From: Vibrio fortis
Lineage (GTDB): Bacteria > Pseudomonadota > Gammaproteobacteria > Enterobacterales > Vibrionaceae
Assembly (NCBI RefSeq): GCF_024347475.1
Contig: NZ_AP025487.1
Coordinates: 1,364,001-1,428,000 of the forward strand
Direction of reading: 5' to 3'
DNA: 64,000 bases
Numbering within the stretch: position 1 is the stretch's first letter; each line of letters starts with the position of its first letter. The notes below the pieces were generated by a model, which saw only the letters and a list, made by a program, of their open reading frames with translations, searched no databases and was not told the DNA's origin. The position numbers were made by a program, and so were the translations under genes. Positions 20,051-27,742 of this stretch are shown here, piece after piece.

Positions 20051-21082
20051 ATGAAAGTGTCTAAGAAGGAACGCAGAATTATTGGTAACGCGCTCGATGA
20101 GTGGCAATCCCAAGGCGTTTTAACACAGGAAGAGCATGACAAGCTTACTCGTACCTTTGAGGTGTCGGCTTTCGATTGGACCCAGATTGCTCGTTATTCA
20201 TTTACTATCGCTGTGACATGCGTAGTTTTGGCGACCTTGTCCTTTGTGTTTGATGAGTGGTTGATAGAACTGTTCAAGAGCATTTTCACCGCACCGGAAC
20301 TTGCAAAGAGCCTGTTCTTTTTAGCGGGAGCTGTGGGCTTTTATATTTTCGGTATCCGTAGAAAGAAACTGTATCCAAGCAAAGTCTTAGCCAATGAAGC
20401 GCTGTTTGTTCTTGGGATGATCAGTACTGCGTTGTCGATTTTTTTCCTGGGTAAGGTGATAGAAACAGAGAACCTTGCGCCACTCATTTTACTTGCCGCT
20501 GTGATCTATGGCTTGATAGGACTTTGGTTGCCTTCGCAAACAGTCTGGATATTTGCCTTGATAACGCTGGGGGCTTGGTTTGGTTTTCACTCCTATCAGA
20601 TTCAGAGCGACGGTTACTACTTCGGCATGAACTATCCACTGCGTTTTGCGTTATTTGGAGGCTTGTTGCTGGTGGCTAGTCTCTACGTCTTGCCAAAAAT
20701 TCGCGCTGCGATGGAATTTGAGAGCGTGACTAAGTTTGTCGGTTTGCTCTATTTCTTCTTTTCGCTTTGGCTGCTGTCCATTTTTGGAAATCATGCCGAT
20801 TTTAGTGTTTGGTTAGACATAGAGCAGATCTCGGTACTGTATTGGTCAGTTTTGTTGCTGGTGGTTTCGCTGATGGCACTTTACTTTGGCCTCAAATATC
20901 ATGACGACATGACCAAGGGCGTTGCTTTGGTGTTCATCTTCCTCAATCTTTATAGTCGCTTTTTCGAGTACCTATGGGAAGGTATGCACAAGGCCTTGTT
21001 CTTCGCGATTCTAGCGGTGAGCTTTTGGTTATTGGGGACGAAAGCTGAGAAGATCTATCAGTTAAAGCTACCTAAGTCTTGA
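20051..21082 (+). CDS. DUF2157 domain membrane protein
   Basis: 343 residues with a GAGAGAGG ribosome site. The N-terminal ~55 residues are soluble and helical (RIIGNALDEWQSQGVLTQEE), typical of the DUF2157 head. About eight or nine hydrophobic segments follow from residue 57 to 335, and a short basic tail closes the protein. The family is an inner-membrane protein of unknown function, and nothing here shows its role. It is monocistronic, with its own terminator at 21231. Confidence 0.75.
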   Translation: MKVSKKERRIIGNALDEWQSQGVLTQEEHDKLTRTFEVSAFDWTQIARYSFTIAVTCVVLATLSFVFDEWLIELFKSIFTAPELAKSLFFLAGAVGFYIFGIRRKKLYPSKVLANEALFVLGMISTALSIFFLGKVIETENLAPLILLAAVIYGLIGLWLPSQTVWIFALITLGAWFGFHSYQIQSDGYYFGMNYPLRFALFGGLLLVASLYVLPKIRAAMEFESVTKFVGLLYFFFSLWLLSIFGNHADFSVWLDIEQISVLYWSVLLLVVSLMALYFGLKYHDDMTKGVALVFIFLNLYSRFFEYLWEGMHKALFFAILAVSFWLLGTKAEKIYQLKLPKS

Positions 21083-21230
21083 TAAGCACAGAGTAGATGT
21101 CAGACAATATTAGTAATTGATATTGGTTATCATTAACTTTATCATCTGGGTGCTTTCTTGATTTAGGTAAATACTGCTTTTCCTTGGCTGTGTTACCTTC
21201 CATCACTATAAGTTTCTACCAGAGAAAGTA

Positions 21231-21262
21231 AGAGCCTCGAATTACGTAGGCTCTTTTTTTTA
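21231..21262 (+). terminator. Rho-independent terminator
   Basis: Stem AGAGCCT / AGGCTCT with a 10-nt loop is followed by seven T. It follows the DUF2157 gene and precedes the MATE gene. Confidence 0.85.
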
Positions 21263-21295
21263 CTTCAACTCACTACTGTTCCGAGTTAAACCCTA

Positions 21296-22600
21296 ATGAA
21301 TCTGACTCATAAAGATTACTTTAAGATTGCTTTTCCCTTTATTGTCTCGACTGTTACGCAACCTTTGCTTGGAGCGGTAGATACTGCTGTCATTGGCCAA
21401 CTTGGTGTTGCGGAATTGATTGGTGGCGTGGCAATTGGCACCGTTATCATGAATACCTTGTATTGGTTGTTTGGCTTTTTCCGTGTCAGTACGACGGGGC
21501 AGAGTGCCATTGCTCTTGGCAAAAATAGTCACTCAGAACAGGCGAGTAGTCTATTTCGTCCGTTTATATTGGCCTTGTGTGTTGGACTCATTTTCATTGC
21601 GTTGCAGTCATTGATTTGGGTAGGAGCCGAGTGGATCATCTCTCCTGATGCCGCTGTCGGTGAAAACGCCAAGGCTTACTTCGATATTATGATTTACGGT
21701 GCGCCGTTTGTGCTGTTGAACTACACCATTATTGGTTGGTTGATGGGACAAGCCAAAGCCAAAGAAACCTTGTTTACCCAAGTGTTTGGTAACGTGTTAA
21801 ACATCGTACTAGATATTGTGTTCGTCTTATATTTCGATATGGGCATTGCAGGTGTTGCGGCTGCTACACTGATTGCACAAATTACAACATTTGCTATCGG
21901 TGTTGGTTTTGTCTTGAGGTCATGTCAATTTTCACTGTTCGATCACCTAACCACAGCGAAAATGTCTAAGAAAGACTTAAAAGTGATCATGTCTTCGAAT
22001 ATGGACTTGCTGTTGCGTACTATCTGTATTTTGGTGTTCTTCAACATGATGGCACGGGTTGGGTCTCAACTTGGGCCTGATGTATTGGCGACGAATGCAA
22101 TACTGATGCAAGTGACCTTCATCGTTAGCTATATGTTCGATGGTGTGGCCAATGCCTCTAGTGTTTTTGCGGGTAAAGCGGTAGGGCAGAAGAACCCTAA
22201 GTTGCTTGATAGTGTGATTAAGTTAAACACTCAATGGACCACAGCATTTATTGTCGTACTGTCTCTTTTAACTTTTGTGTTTAAAGAGCAAATCGTCATG
22301 TTATTTACCACGCTACCGGAGCTGAACACTCTGTATTTCGCAATGAGCCCTTGGCTACTGGTATTCCCACTAGTGGCGGGCTATGGGTTAACGTTCTATG
22401 GCATTTTCACTGGTACAGGCACGACCAAACCGGTGAGGAACTCTAGCTTTATCACTTTGCTTGTGTTTTTAGTGGTGCAGTTTTTAGCCGTACCATACTG
22501 GGGAAATCATGGTTTATGGTTTGCTTTTACGCTGTTTTATATTGGACGTTTTGTTTTCCTATACCCATCCATTCATCAAGTACGAGAAAAGTGTTTGTAG
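21296..22600 (+). CDS. MATE family efflux transporter, DinF type
   Basis: 434 residues with about twelve hydrophobic segments in two similar halves. The N-terminal half has the MATE signature IAFPFIVSTVTQPLLGAVDT (about 11-30) and the DinF-like FFRVSTTGQSAIA (about 62-74). The second half repeats the theme near DGVANASSVFAGKAVGQ (about 281-297). Members are Na+- or H+-coupled exporters of cationic organic compounds in the inner membrane, and DinF relatives are tied to oxidative and bile stress. No lexA or recA gene is adjacent. The ribosome site is weak. The substrate cannot be told from sequence. Confidence 0.85.
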   Translation: MNLTHKDYFKIAFPFIVSTVTQPLLGAVDTAVIGQLGVAELIGGVAIGTVIMNTLYWLFGFFRVSTTGQSAIALGKNSHSEQASSLFRPFILALCVGLIFIALQSLIWVGAEWIISPDAAVGENAKAYFDIMIYGAPFVLLNYTIIGWLMGQAKAKETLFTQVFGNVLNIVLDIVFVLYFDMGIAGVAAATLIAQITTFAIGVGFVLRSCQFSLFDHLTTAKMSKKDLKVIMSSNMDLLLRTICILVFFNMMARVGSQLGPDVLATNAILMQVTFIVSYMFDGVANASSVFAGKAVGQKNPKLLDSVIKLNTQWTTAFIVVLSLLTFVFKEQIVMLFTTLPELNTLYFAMSPWLLVFPLVAGYGLTFYGIFTGTGTTKPVRNSSFITLLVFLVVQFLAVPYWGNHGLWFAFTLFYIGRFVFLYPSIHQVREKCL

Positions 22601-22658
22601 TCAATCATTTATAAATTGAGTGTATTTGTCTCGTATTATTGAAATTCCATAACAAATA

Positions 22659-22684
22659 AAGGGCAGGTGAACTTGTCCTTTTTT
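22659..22684 (+). terminator. Probable terminator after the MATE gene
   Basis: Stem AAGGGCA / TTGTCCTT (with one G-U pair) encloses an 8-nt loop and is followed by a T-run. Confidence 0.6.
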
Positions 22685-22787
22685 CTCAACCCTAGAAAAA
22701 GAGCCTGATTTACCCCTTACGAGATGTTTTCTTAACCAAACCTCCATGATAGTATTGTTATGTTATACCATTACAAGTCAAGCTGTC

Positions 22788-23549
22788 GTGAATACACAAT
22801 CAATACTCGCCGTAAACGAACTTCAAATCTCAGATTCTAGCCACTCTTTTTTTCGCAATATCTCTTTTACTCTTGCCGAGGGTGAAGTGCTTGCGGTTAT
22901 GGGGCCGTCTGGGATTGGTAAGTCAATGCTGTCTAAAGCGGTAGCGGGTTTTTTGCCAAAGGATGTCTCCGCTCATGGAGAGGTTTTCATTAATGGTAAA
23001 GAGGTTGGTTCTCAAGCAATGCTGCAAAGAGAAGCGGCACAAAGGCCTGCGATTATTTTTCAGGATGCCCTACAAGCGCTCAACCCATTGGCTTCGGTCG
23101 AGCAACAGTTGAGCTTGTCATTGACTGGCAACAAGGCTCGGCTCAATTCAACTAACAAAGAAACCGTGACTGCATTGCTTGAACAACTTGGCTTCAATGA
23201 TGCTGAGACAGCGTTAAAGCAATACCCAAGCCAGCTTTCTGGTGGTCAAAGACAGCGTATCTGCATTGCTATAGCTTTGCTTGGACGAGCCAATCTACTG
23301 ATTGCAGACGAGCCAACCAGTGCTCTTGATCCAATCACCGAATCAGAGATTCTCACCTTGTTTAGAAACAGTATCCAACAGAGAAACATTGGCGGGATGT
23401 TAATTACTCACGATTTATCGGCAGCTCTTGCTTGCGACAAGCTGTTGGTGATTGCGGAAGGCACCATGGTGACATACGGATCACCGAGAGAGGCGATTAC
23501 CTCAAGCAATCACGAGTTCTGCCAGCAACTGGCTCAACTGCTTCCGTAG
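22788..23549 (+). CDS. Oligopeptide/nickel-type ABC transporter, first ATP-binding subunit
   Basis: This is a cytoplasmic ATPase (DppD/OppD class) that powers uptake through the fused permease encoded downstream. It shows Walker A GPSGIGKSMLSK, signature LSGGQRQRI, Walker B LLIADEPTSALD and the switch His in LITHDLSAA. The start is uncertain. I prefer GTG 22788, because the family homology begins about six residues later; an upstream in-frame ATG at 22746 adds 14 residues, and neither start has a good ribosome site. It is the first gene of a four-gene operon. It lacks the long C-terminal oligopeptide extension of OppD and is slightly short. Confidence 0.85.
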   Translation: MNTQSILAVNELQISDSSHSFFRNISFTLAEGEVLAVMGPSGIGKSMLSKAVAGFLPKDVSAHGEVFINGKEVGSQAMLQREAAQRPAIIFQDALQALNPLASVEQQLSLSLTGNKARLNSTNKETVTALLEQLGFNDAETALKQYPSQLSGGQRQRICIAIALLGRANLLIADEPTSALDPITESEILTLFRNSIQQRNIGGMLITHDLSAALACDKLLVIAEGTMVTYGSPREAITSSNHEFCQQLAQLLP

Positions 23550-23569
23550 TTCTGAGTCGGAGTCTTCAT

Positions 23570-24412
23570 ATGCACAATCATACTCAACCCTTGTCGGCAC
23601 AAGTTCGCTTTGAAAATGTGAATGTACACTATTACTCAAAGCCTGCTTGGCTTGGAGGGAAGCCGTTTAAGGCCCTTGATCAACTTAACCTCAGCATCGA
23701 GACACAAAACTTAGCGATTGTTGGGCCATCTGGGGCAGGTAAATCTACATTGATTGAGCTGCTTTTTAGTTTGCGTCGACCTACGTCGGGAGAGGTGTAT
23801 ATCTGTGGTCAACCACTCTCATCAAGTTCGGATAAACAGCGCAGAGCATTGTATCGGCACATCCAGCTCATCCCACAAGAGCCGCAATCGAGTTTGAATC
23901 CTTATTACACGGTAGAACAGATCTTATCAGAACCGCTTGTCAGCATGGGTCTCACCGATAATAAACAGCAGAAAATTGAAAATGCGTTGCGAGATGTTGG
24001 GTTAACCCCATCATTGTTAACTCGCCCCTCAAGGCAGCTTTCTGTTGGACAAGCCCAAAGGGTGGCGATTGCTCGCGCTTTGATTGTTGAACCTCGTGTA
24101 CTCGTCGCCGATGAGCCAACCAGTAGCTTAGATCCAGTGAGTCGACAGCAGATCCTAGATTTATTTGTATCCATCCAGCAGCGCCGCCAAATGCGACTGA
24201 TCTTGGTGACTCATGACTTGAATGCAGCCGAAGCGCTGTGTGACGAGATCTTAGTGCTCGATAAAGGCCAAGTCGCAGAATATGGCGATGCTAAACAAGT
24301 GATGAATCAACCCAAACATATGACAACTCAAGCTTTATTGAGAGCTCAGAAAACAAATTATGAATTCACAAAAACCATTGGAGAGGTTTCGTATGCACCT
24401 AAATACGCCTAA
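23570..24412 (+). CDS. Oligopeptide/nickel-type ABC transporter, second ATP-binding subunit
   Basis: 280 residues, DppF/OppF class. Walker A is GPSGAGKSTLIE and Walker B is VLVADEPTSSLD, followed by the switch His in LVTHDLNAAE. The ABC signature reads LSVGQAQRVAI, so the usual second Gly of LSGGQ is Val. This still resembles working family members. ATG 23570 is chosen because it follows CGGAG and fits the family N-terminus; the longer open frame that runs back into the previous gene is not needed. The 3' end overlaps the start of the receptor gene by 20 bp, so translation is likely coupled. Confidence 0.87.
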   Translation: MHNHTQPLSAQVRFENVNVHYYSKPAWLGGKPFKALDQLNLSIETQNLAIVGPSGAGKSTLIELLFSLRRPTSGEVYICGQPLSSSSDKQRRALYRHIQLIPQEPQSSLNPYYTVEQILSEPLVSMGLTDNKQQKIENALRDVGLTPSLLTRPSRQLSVGQAQRVAIARALIVEPRVLVADEPTSSLDPVSRQQILDLFVSIQQRRQMRLILVTHDLNAAEALCDEILVLDKGQVAEYGDAKQVMNQPKHMTTQALLRAQKTNYEFTKTIGEVSYAPKYA

Positions 24413-25907
24413 GTTAGCCGTTGCGTTAGCGTTAAGTACACTGCTAACAGGCTGTTTCGATTCTGAAGAAAAGAAACAAGACGCTCAAGTTTCAGCAGCT
24501 CCAGAATCATCAGAAATTCGTGTTGCAATGATGCAACCACCAAGAACGGGGCTTTCGCCTTTGTCTGACGATGCATTCAAGCTTTCTCGTTGGAGCACCG
24601 CTGAAACATTGGTTAACTTGAGCGACCAATCAGTGGCCGAGCCCATGCTGGCGACAGAGTGGGAGCAAGTCGATCCAATGACTTGGACTTTCACCGTACG
24701 TGAAGGCGTTAAGTTCCATGACGGTTCCGATCTCAACGCTGAGGTTGTCGTTAACTCACTTCAAAAAGCATTAGGTGCAGCACCGAAGCCACGCATCCTT
24801 GATGGTATTGAATGGCAAGTTGAAGCGATTGGTGACTTTAAAGTACAAATTAAAACAACGTTTAACGATCCTCTTTTACCAAGTCGCCTATCAAGCCCAC
24901 AGCTTTCTATTCTATCGACTGCTGCGTACCAAGAAGATGGTCGAGTGAATTCGATCAAAGCGGGTACAGGCCCATTTATTCTGACTGAAATTAATGGGAC
25001 GACGAGTGCAAAACTAACCCGCTTTGATGGCTACTGGGGTGAGAAAGCAAAAGTTGAAAACGTCTTAGCGGAATATGTTCCAAACGGTTTTGCTCGCGCT
25101 GCTGCTTTGCGTACGGGTGAAGCGGATGTTGTGGAAGCGGTGCCTGTTTCACAAATCGCTATGATGGATCAATCGCAACTGCATGAAGTTGCGATGCCAC
25201 GTACTAACACTCTTTACTTGAACAACCAGTCTGAAGTGTTCAGCCAATTTGCTCTACGTAAAGCGGTTGGTCAAGCGGTGAATCGTGAGCAGATCATTGA
25301 AACGGTTTATGAAAACCATGCTGACCTTGCTAAAGGTTTATTAGGTCCAGCGCTGGCATGGGCTGCTCCTGTTCGTGATAAAAATCCTCGTATGGAAACA
25401 ATGGAGATTCGTGAGGCTAACGGTGAGAAAATTACCATTGGTACCTTTACTGATCGTGCTGAATTACCAGAAGTGGCAGTACTCCTAAAGCAACAGTTAG
25501 AAGCGGCGGGCTTTGTGGTCGAACTGGACGTTCGTGAGTATGCTCAAATTGAAAATGATGCACTTGCCGGTAAGTTTGATGCCTTCATCTTATCTCGCGC
25601 AACCGTCTTAGATTCGGGTGACCCAGTTGCTTACATGCAGAGTGACTTCAGTTGTGATGGTTCATTCAATCTAGGTCAATTCTGTTCTGAAGAAGTGGAT
25701 GCAGCACTAGATCATGCAGACCGCCAACCTCTTGGTGAACTGCGTCAACAAGCGATCATTGAAGCTGAAAACCTAATTCTTGGCCAATATGCGGCTATTC
25801 CTCTATTGCATGAACGCGTTATTCAAGGTGAAAGTGACAGAGTGAAAAACGCACAGCGCGACCCGCGTGAACGTCGATTGATCGACCAGTTTACTGAGGT
25901 TAACTAA
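24393..25907 (+). CDS. ABC transporter substrate-binding lipoprotein, family 5
   Basis: 504 residues. ATG 24393 follows a GGAGAGG ribosome site; an in-frame ATG at 24360 lacks one. The N-terminus is a lipoprotein signal with lipobox LLTGC (Cys about 21), so the receptor is lipid-anchored in the periplasm. The fold is the SBP_bac_5 (DppA/OppA/NikA) type: DPMTWTFTVREGVKFHDGS near 95, GTGPFILTE near 200 and FDGYWGEKAKVE near 218. Possible ligands are peptides, nickel or metal chelates; no residue pattern decides between them. It lies third in the operon, 4 bp before the permease gene. Confidence 0.85.
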   Translation: MHLNTPKLAVALALSTLLTGCFDSEEKKQDAQVSAAPESSEIRVAMMQPPRTGLSPLSDDAFKLSRWSTAETLVNLSDQSVAEPMLATEWEQVDPMTWTFTVREGVKFHDGSDLNAEVVVNSLQKALGAAPKPRILDGIEWQVEAIGDFKVQIKTTFNDPLLPSRLSSPQLSILSTAAYQEDGRVNSIKAGTGPFILTEINGTTSAKLTRFDGYWGEKAKVENVLAEYVPNGFARAAALRTGEADVVEAVPVSQIAMMDQSQLHEVAMPRTNTLYLNNQSEVFSQFALRKAVGQAVNREQIIETVYENHADLAKGLLGPALAWAAPVRDKNPRMETMEIREANGEKITIGTFTDRAELPEVAVLLKQQLEAAGFVVELDVREYAQIENDALAGKFDAFILSRATVLDSGDPVAYMQSDFSCDGSFNLGQFCSEEVDAALDHADRQPLGELRQQAIIEAENLILGQYAAIPLLHERVIQGESDRVKNAQRDPRERRLIDQFTEVN

Positions 25908-25911
25908 CTCA

Positions 25912-27648
25912 ATGTCATTGGTTGCTAACATACGCCTCAATTGGGGCGTTTGTATGCCATGGCTATCGCGCTTGGCCTCGCTAAGCGTGGTAGTTGTTCT
26001 TGTTGGCTTGATGCCTGATATCGCTGGGATTGACCCCAGTCAGGCGATCCTGCGTGCGCGGGCGGGTGCTCAGCAGTTGATGACCCCAGAGGCACTTCAA
26101 GCCATTCGTGCAGATTTGCAACTCGATCGCTCAGCAATGGAGCGTTTATGGGACTGGTTAGCGTTGGCGGTTCAAGGCGACCTTGGTGTCTCTTGGGTAG
26201 ATGGCTCTCCGGTGATGCAGAGCGTTCAATCGACGGCAAAAACGTCACTGTTTTTGATGGTTTGCGCACTGTCTATGACACTTGTGTTCTGCCTTATCAA
26301 TGTTCTGTTTACCATCCATCGCTGGCAGCAAAATAAGCTTGATACTCAGCACAACAGCTTAAGTTCTATGTTGGTGTCACTTCCCGAGTATGTAATTGCG
26401 TCATTACTTATTTTGGTGTTCGCAATTTGGTTAGGGTGGTTTCCTCCTTATGGCTGGACAAGTACTCAAAATCTTTGGCTCCCAACACTGGCTCTAGCAT
26501 TGCCCGCAAGCGGATTGTTTAGTCGTTTGTTGAACGACAGTCTGATCCGAGTTCTTGATGAACCTTGGGTGATCACTTGGCTTTCCGCCAACATCAGCAA
26601 ATTTCAGATTTTGAGGTTTGCGTTGTGGCGAGCTCTGAGCAACCTTATCCCACAGTTAGCCATGATTGTGATTGGTTTGACAGGTGGAGCAGTAGCAGTA
26701 GAGCAAATTTTCTCAATACCTGGTATTGGTCGCTTGATTCTTGGCGCGGCAAAGTCGCAAGACCTTCCACTGCTTCAAGGTGGCTTATTGGTGTTGCTCG
26801 CGTTCTCGATTCTGGTGAGTAGCATCAGTATCATGATCCAGCGAGCTTTGCTCGGGCACAGTGCGACTAGCGGAAAACTGATCAGCAGCCATAGTACATT
26901 TCGCTTCACTCAGAGCCGAACTAAGAGAATTGCTAGCGTTATCATCTTCGCCTTGCTCATCGGCTGTGCTGGTTGGGCGTTACTCCGTGATCCCTACTTA
27001 ATTCAATTCTCTCGTTTAGCTGCACCGAGTCTTGACGCTCCTTTTGGTGCAGATGCTGTCGGCCGTGATCTGTTGGCGAGAGTGGGAGGAGGGATGTTCT
27101 CTACCATGAAGATGGGAATATTGGCGACCTTGCTAAGTTTAGTGATTGGTTTGCTGCTTGGGTTTGTGACTCGATATAGCCAAGGGCTTATAGAGATCAC
27201 TAAAGCTGTCCCTTATATCGTAGCGGGTCTGTTGGTCGCAGGCTTAACGGGAATGAACCCAAATAGTGCCTTGATTGCCATTGTGTTAGTGTCTTGGGCA
27301 CCATTGGCTGCACATTGTTCAAGCTTAGTGTTAGAAGCAAAGGCTCAGCCCTATACGCATTTAGCCCCGGTTTGGGGAACCAGTCGTCTACGAGTATTGC
27401 GTTATTATTTGCTCCCTTATGTTTTGCCGCCATTGATTAGACATGCGCTGTTAAGACTTCCGGTGATTACGTTGAGCTTAACCTCTTTAAGCTTTATTGG
27501 TTTGGGAGCGAAGCCTCCAGAGCCAGAGTGGGGATTGTTGATTGCAGAGAACCTCCCATACATAGAGCGCTCTGCGGTTGGTGTTATTGCTCCGATTACT
27601 GGATTGGTGATGCTCTCAATAGCGATTAATTTACTGTTTGATGACTGA
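25912..27648 (+). CDS. Fused ABC transporter permease (DppB-DppC in one chain)
   Basis: 578 residues holding both membrane subunits that are normally separate genes. Residues ~1-310 match a DppB-type permease (GDLGVSWVDGSPV motif, then coupling loop FALWRALSNLIP with SIPGIGRL). Residues ~340-578 match a DppC-type permease (FGADAVGRDLLARVGGG, then the coupling loop near 493-520 with LPYVLPP and FIGLGAKPPEPEWG). About eleven or twelve membrane segments are visible. The reading frame is continuous through the junction. The operon order is ATPase, ATPase, receptor, permease. It transports the ligand of the adjacent lipoprotein across the inner membrane. Confidence 0.87.
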   Translation: MSLVANIRLNWGVCMPWLSRLASLSVVVVLVGLMPDIAGIDPSQAILRARAGAQQLMTPEALQAIRADLQLDRSAMERLWDWLALAVQGDLGVSWVDGSPVMQSVQSTAKTSLFLMVCALSMTLVFCLINVLFTIHRWQQNKLDTQHNSLSSMLVSLPEYVIASLLILVFAIWLGWFPPYGWTSTQNLWLPTLALALPASGLFSRLLNDSLIRVLDEPWVITWLSANISKFQILRFALWRALSNLIPQLAMIVIGLTGGAVAVEQIFSIPGIGRLILGAAKSQDLPLLQGGLLVLLAFSILVSSISIMIQRALLGHSATSGKLISSHSTFRFTQSRTKRIASVIIFALLIGCAGWALLRDPYLIQFSRLAAPSLDAPFGADAVGRDLLARVGGGMFSTMKMGILATLLSLVIGLLLGFVTRYSQGLIEITKAVPYIVAGLLVAGLTGMNPNSALIAIVLVSWAPLAAHCSSLVLEAKAQPYTHLAPVWGTSRLRVLRYYLLPYVLPPLIRHALLRLPVITLSLTSLSFIGLGAKPPEPEWGLLIAENLPYIERSAVGVIAPITGLVMLSIAINLLFDD

Positions 27649-27681
27649 TTACTCACCCTAAAGACAGAGTAATACTCAGAG

Positions 27682-27720
27682 AAAAAGCCTCTTTGTTCGA
27701 TGTGACAAGAGGCTTTTTTA
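27682..27720. terminator. Bidirectional terminator
   Basis: Stem AAAAAGCCTCTT / AAGAGGCTTTTTT with a 12-nt loop sits between the convergent ABC operon and the secreted-protein gene. T-runs are present on both strands. Confidence 0.9.
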
Positions 27721-27742
27721 TTTGTAAGAAGGGTGTGGTTAC

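Noticed and set aside
23432..23569. N-terminal extension of the second ABC ATPase
   Set aside because: The extra residues overlap the previous gene in another frame and show no homology or ribosome site. ATG 23570 fits the family start.
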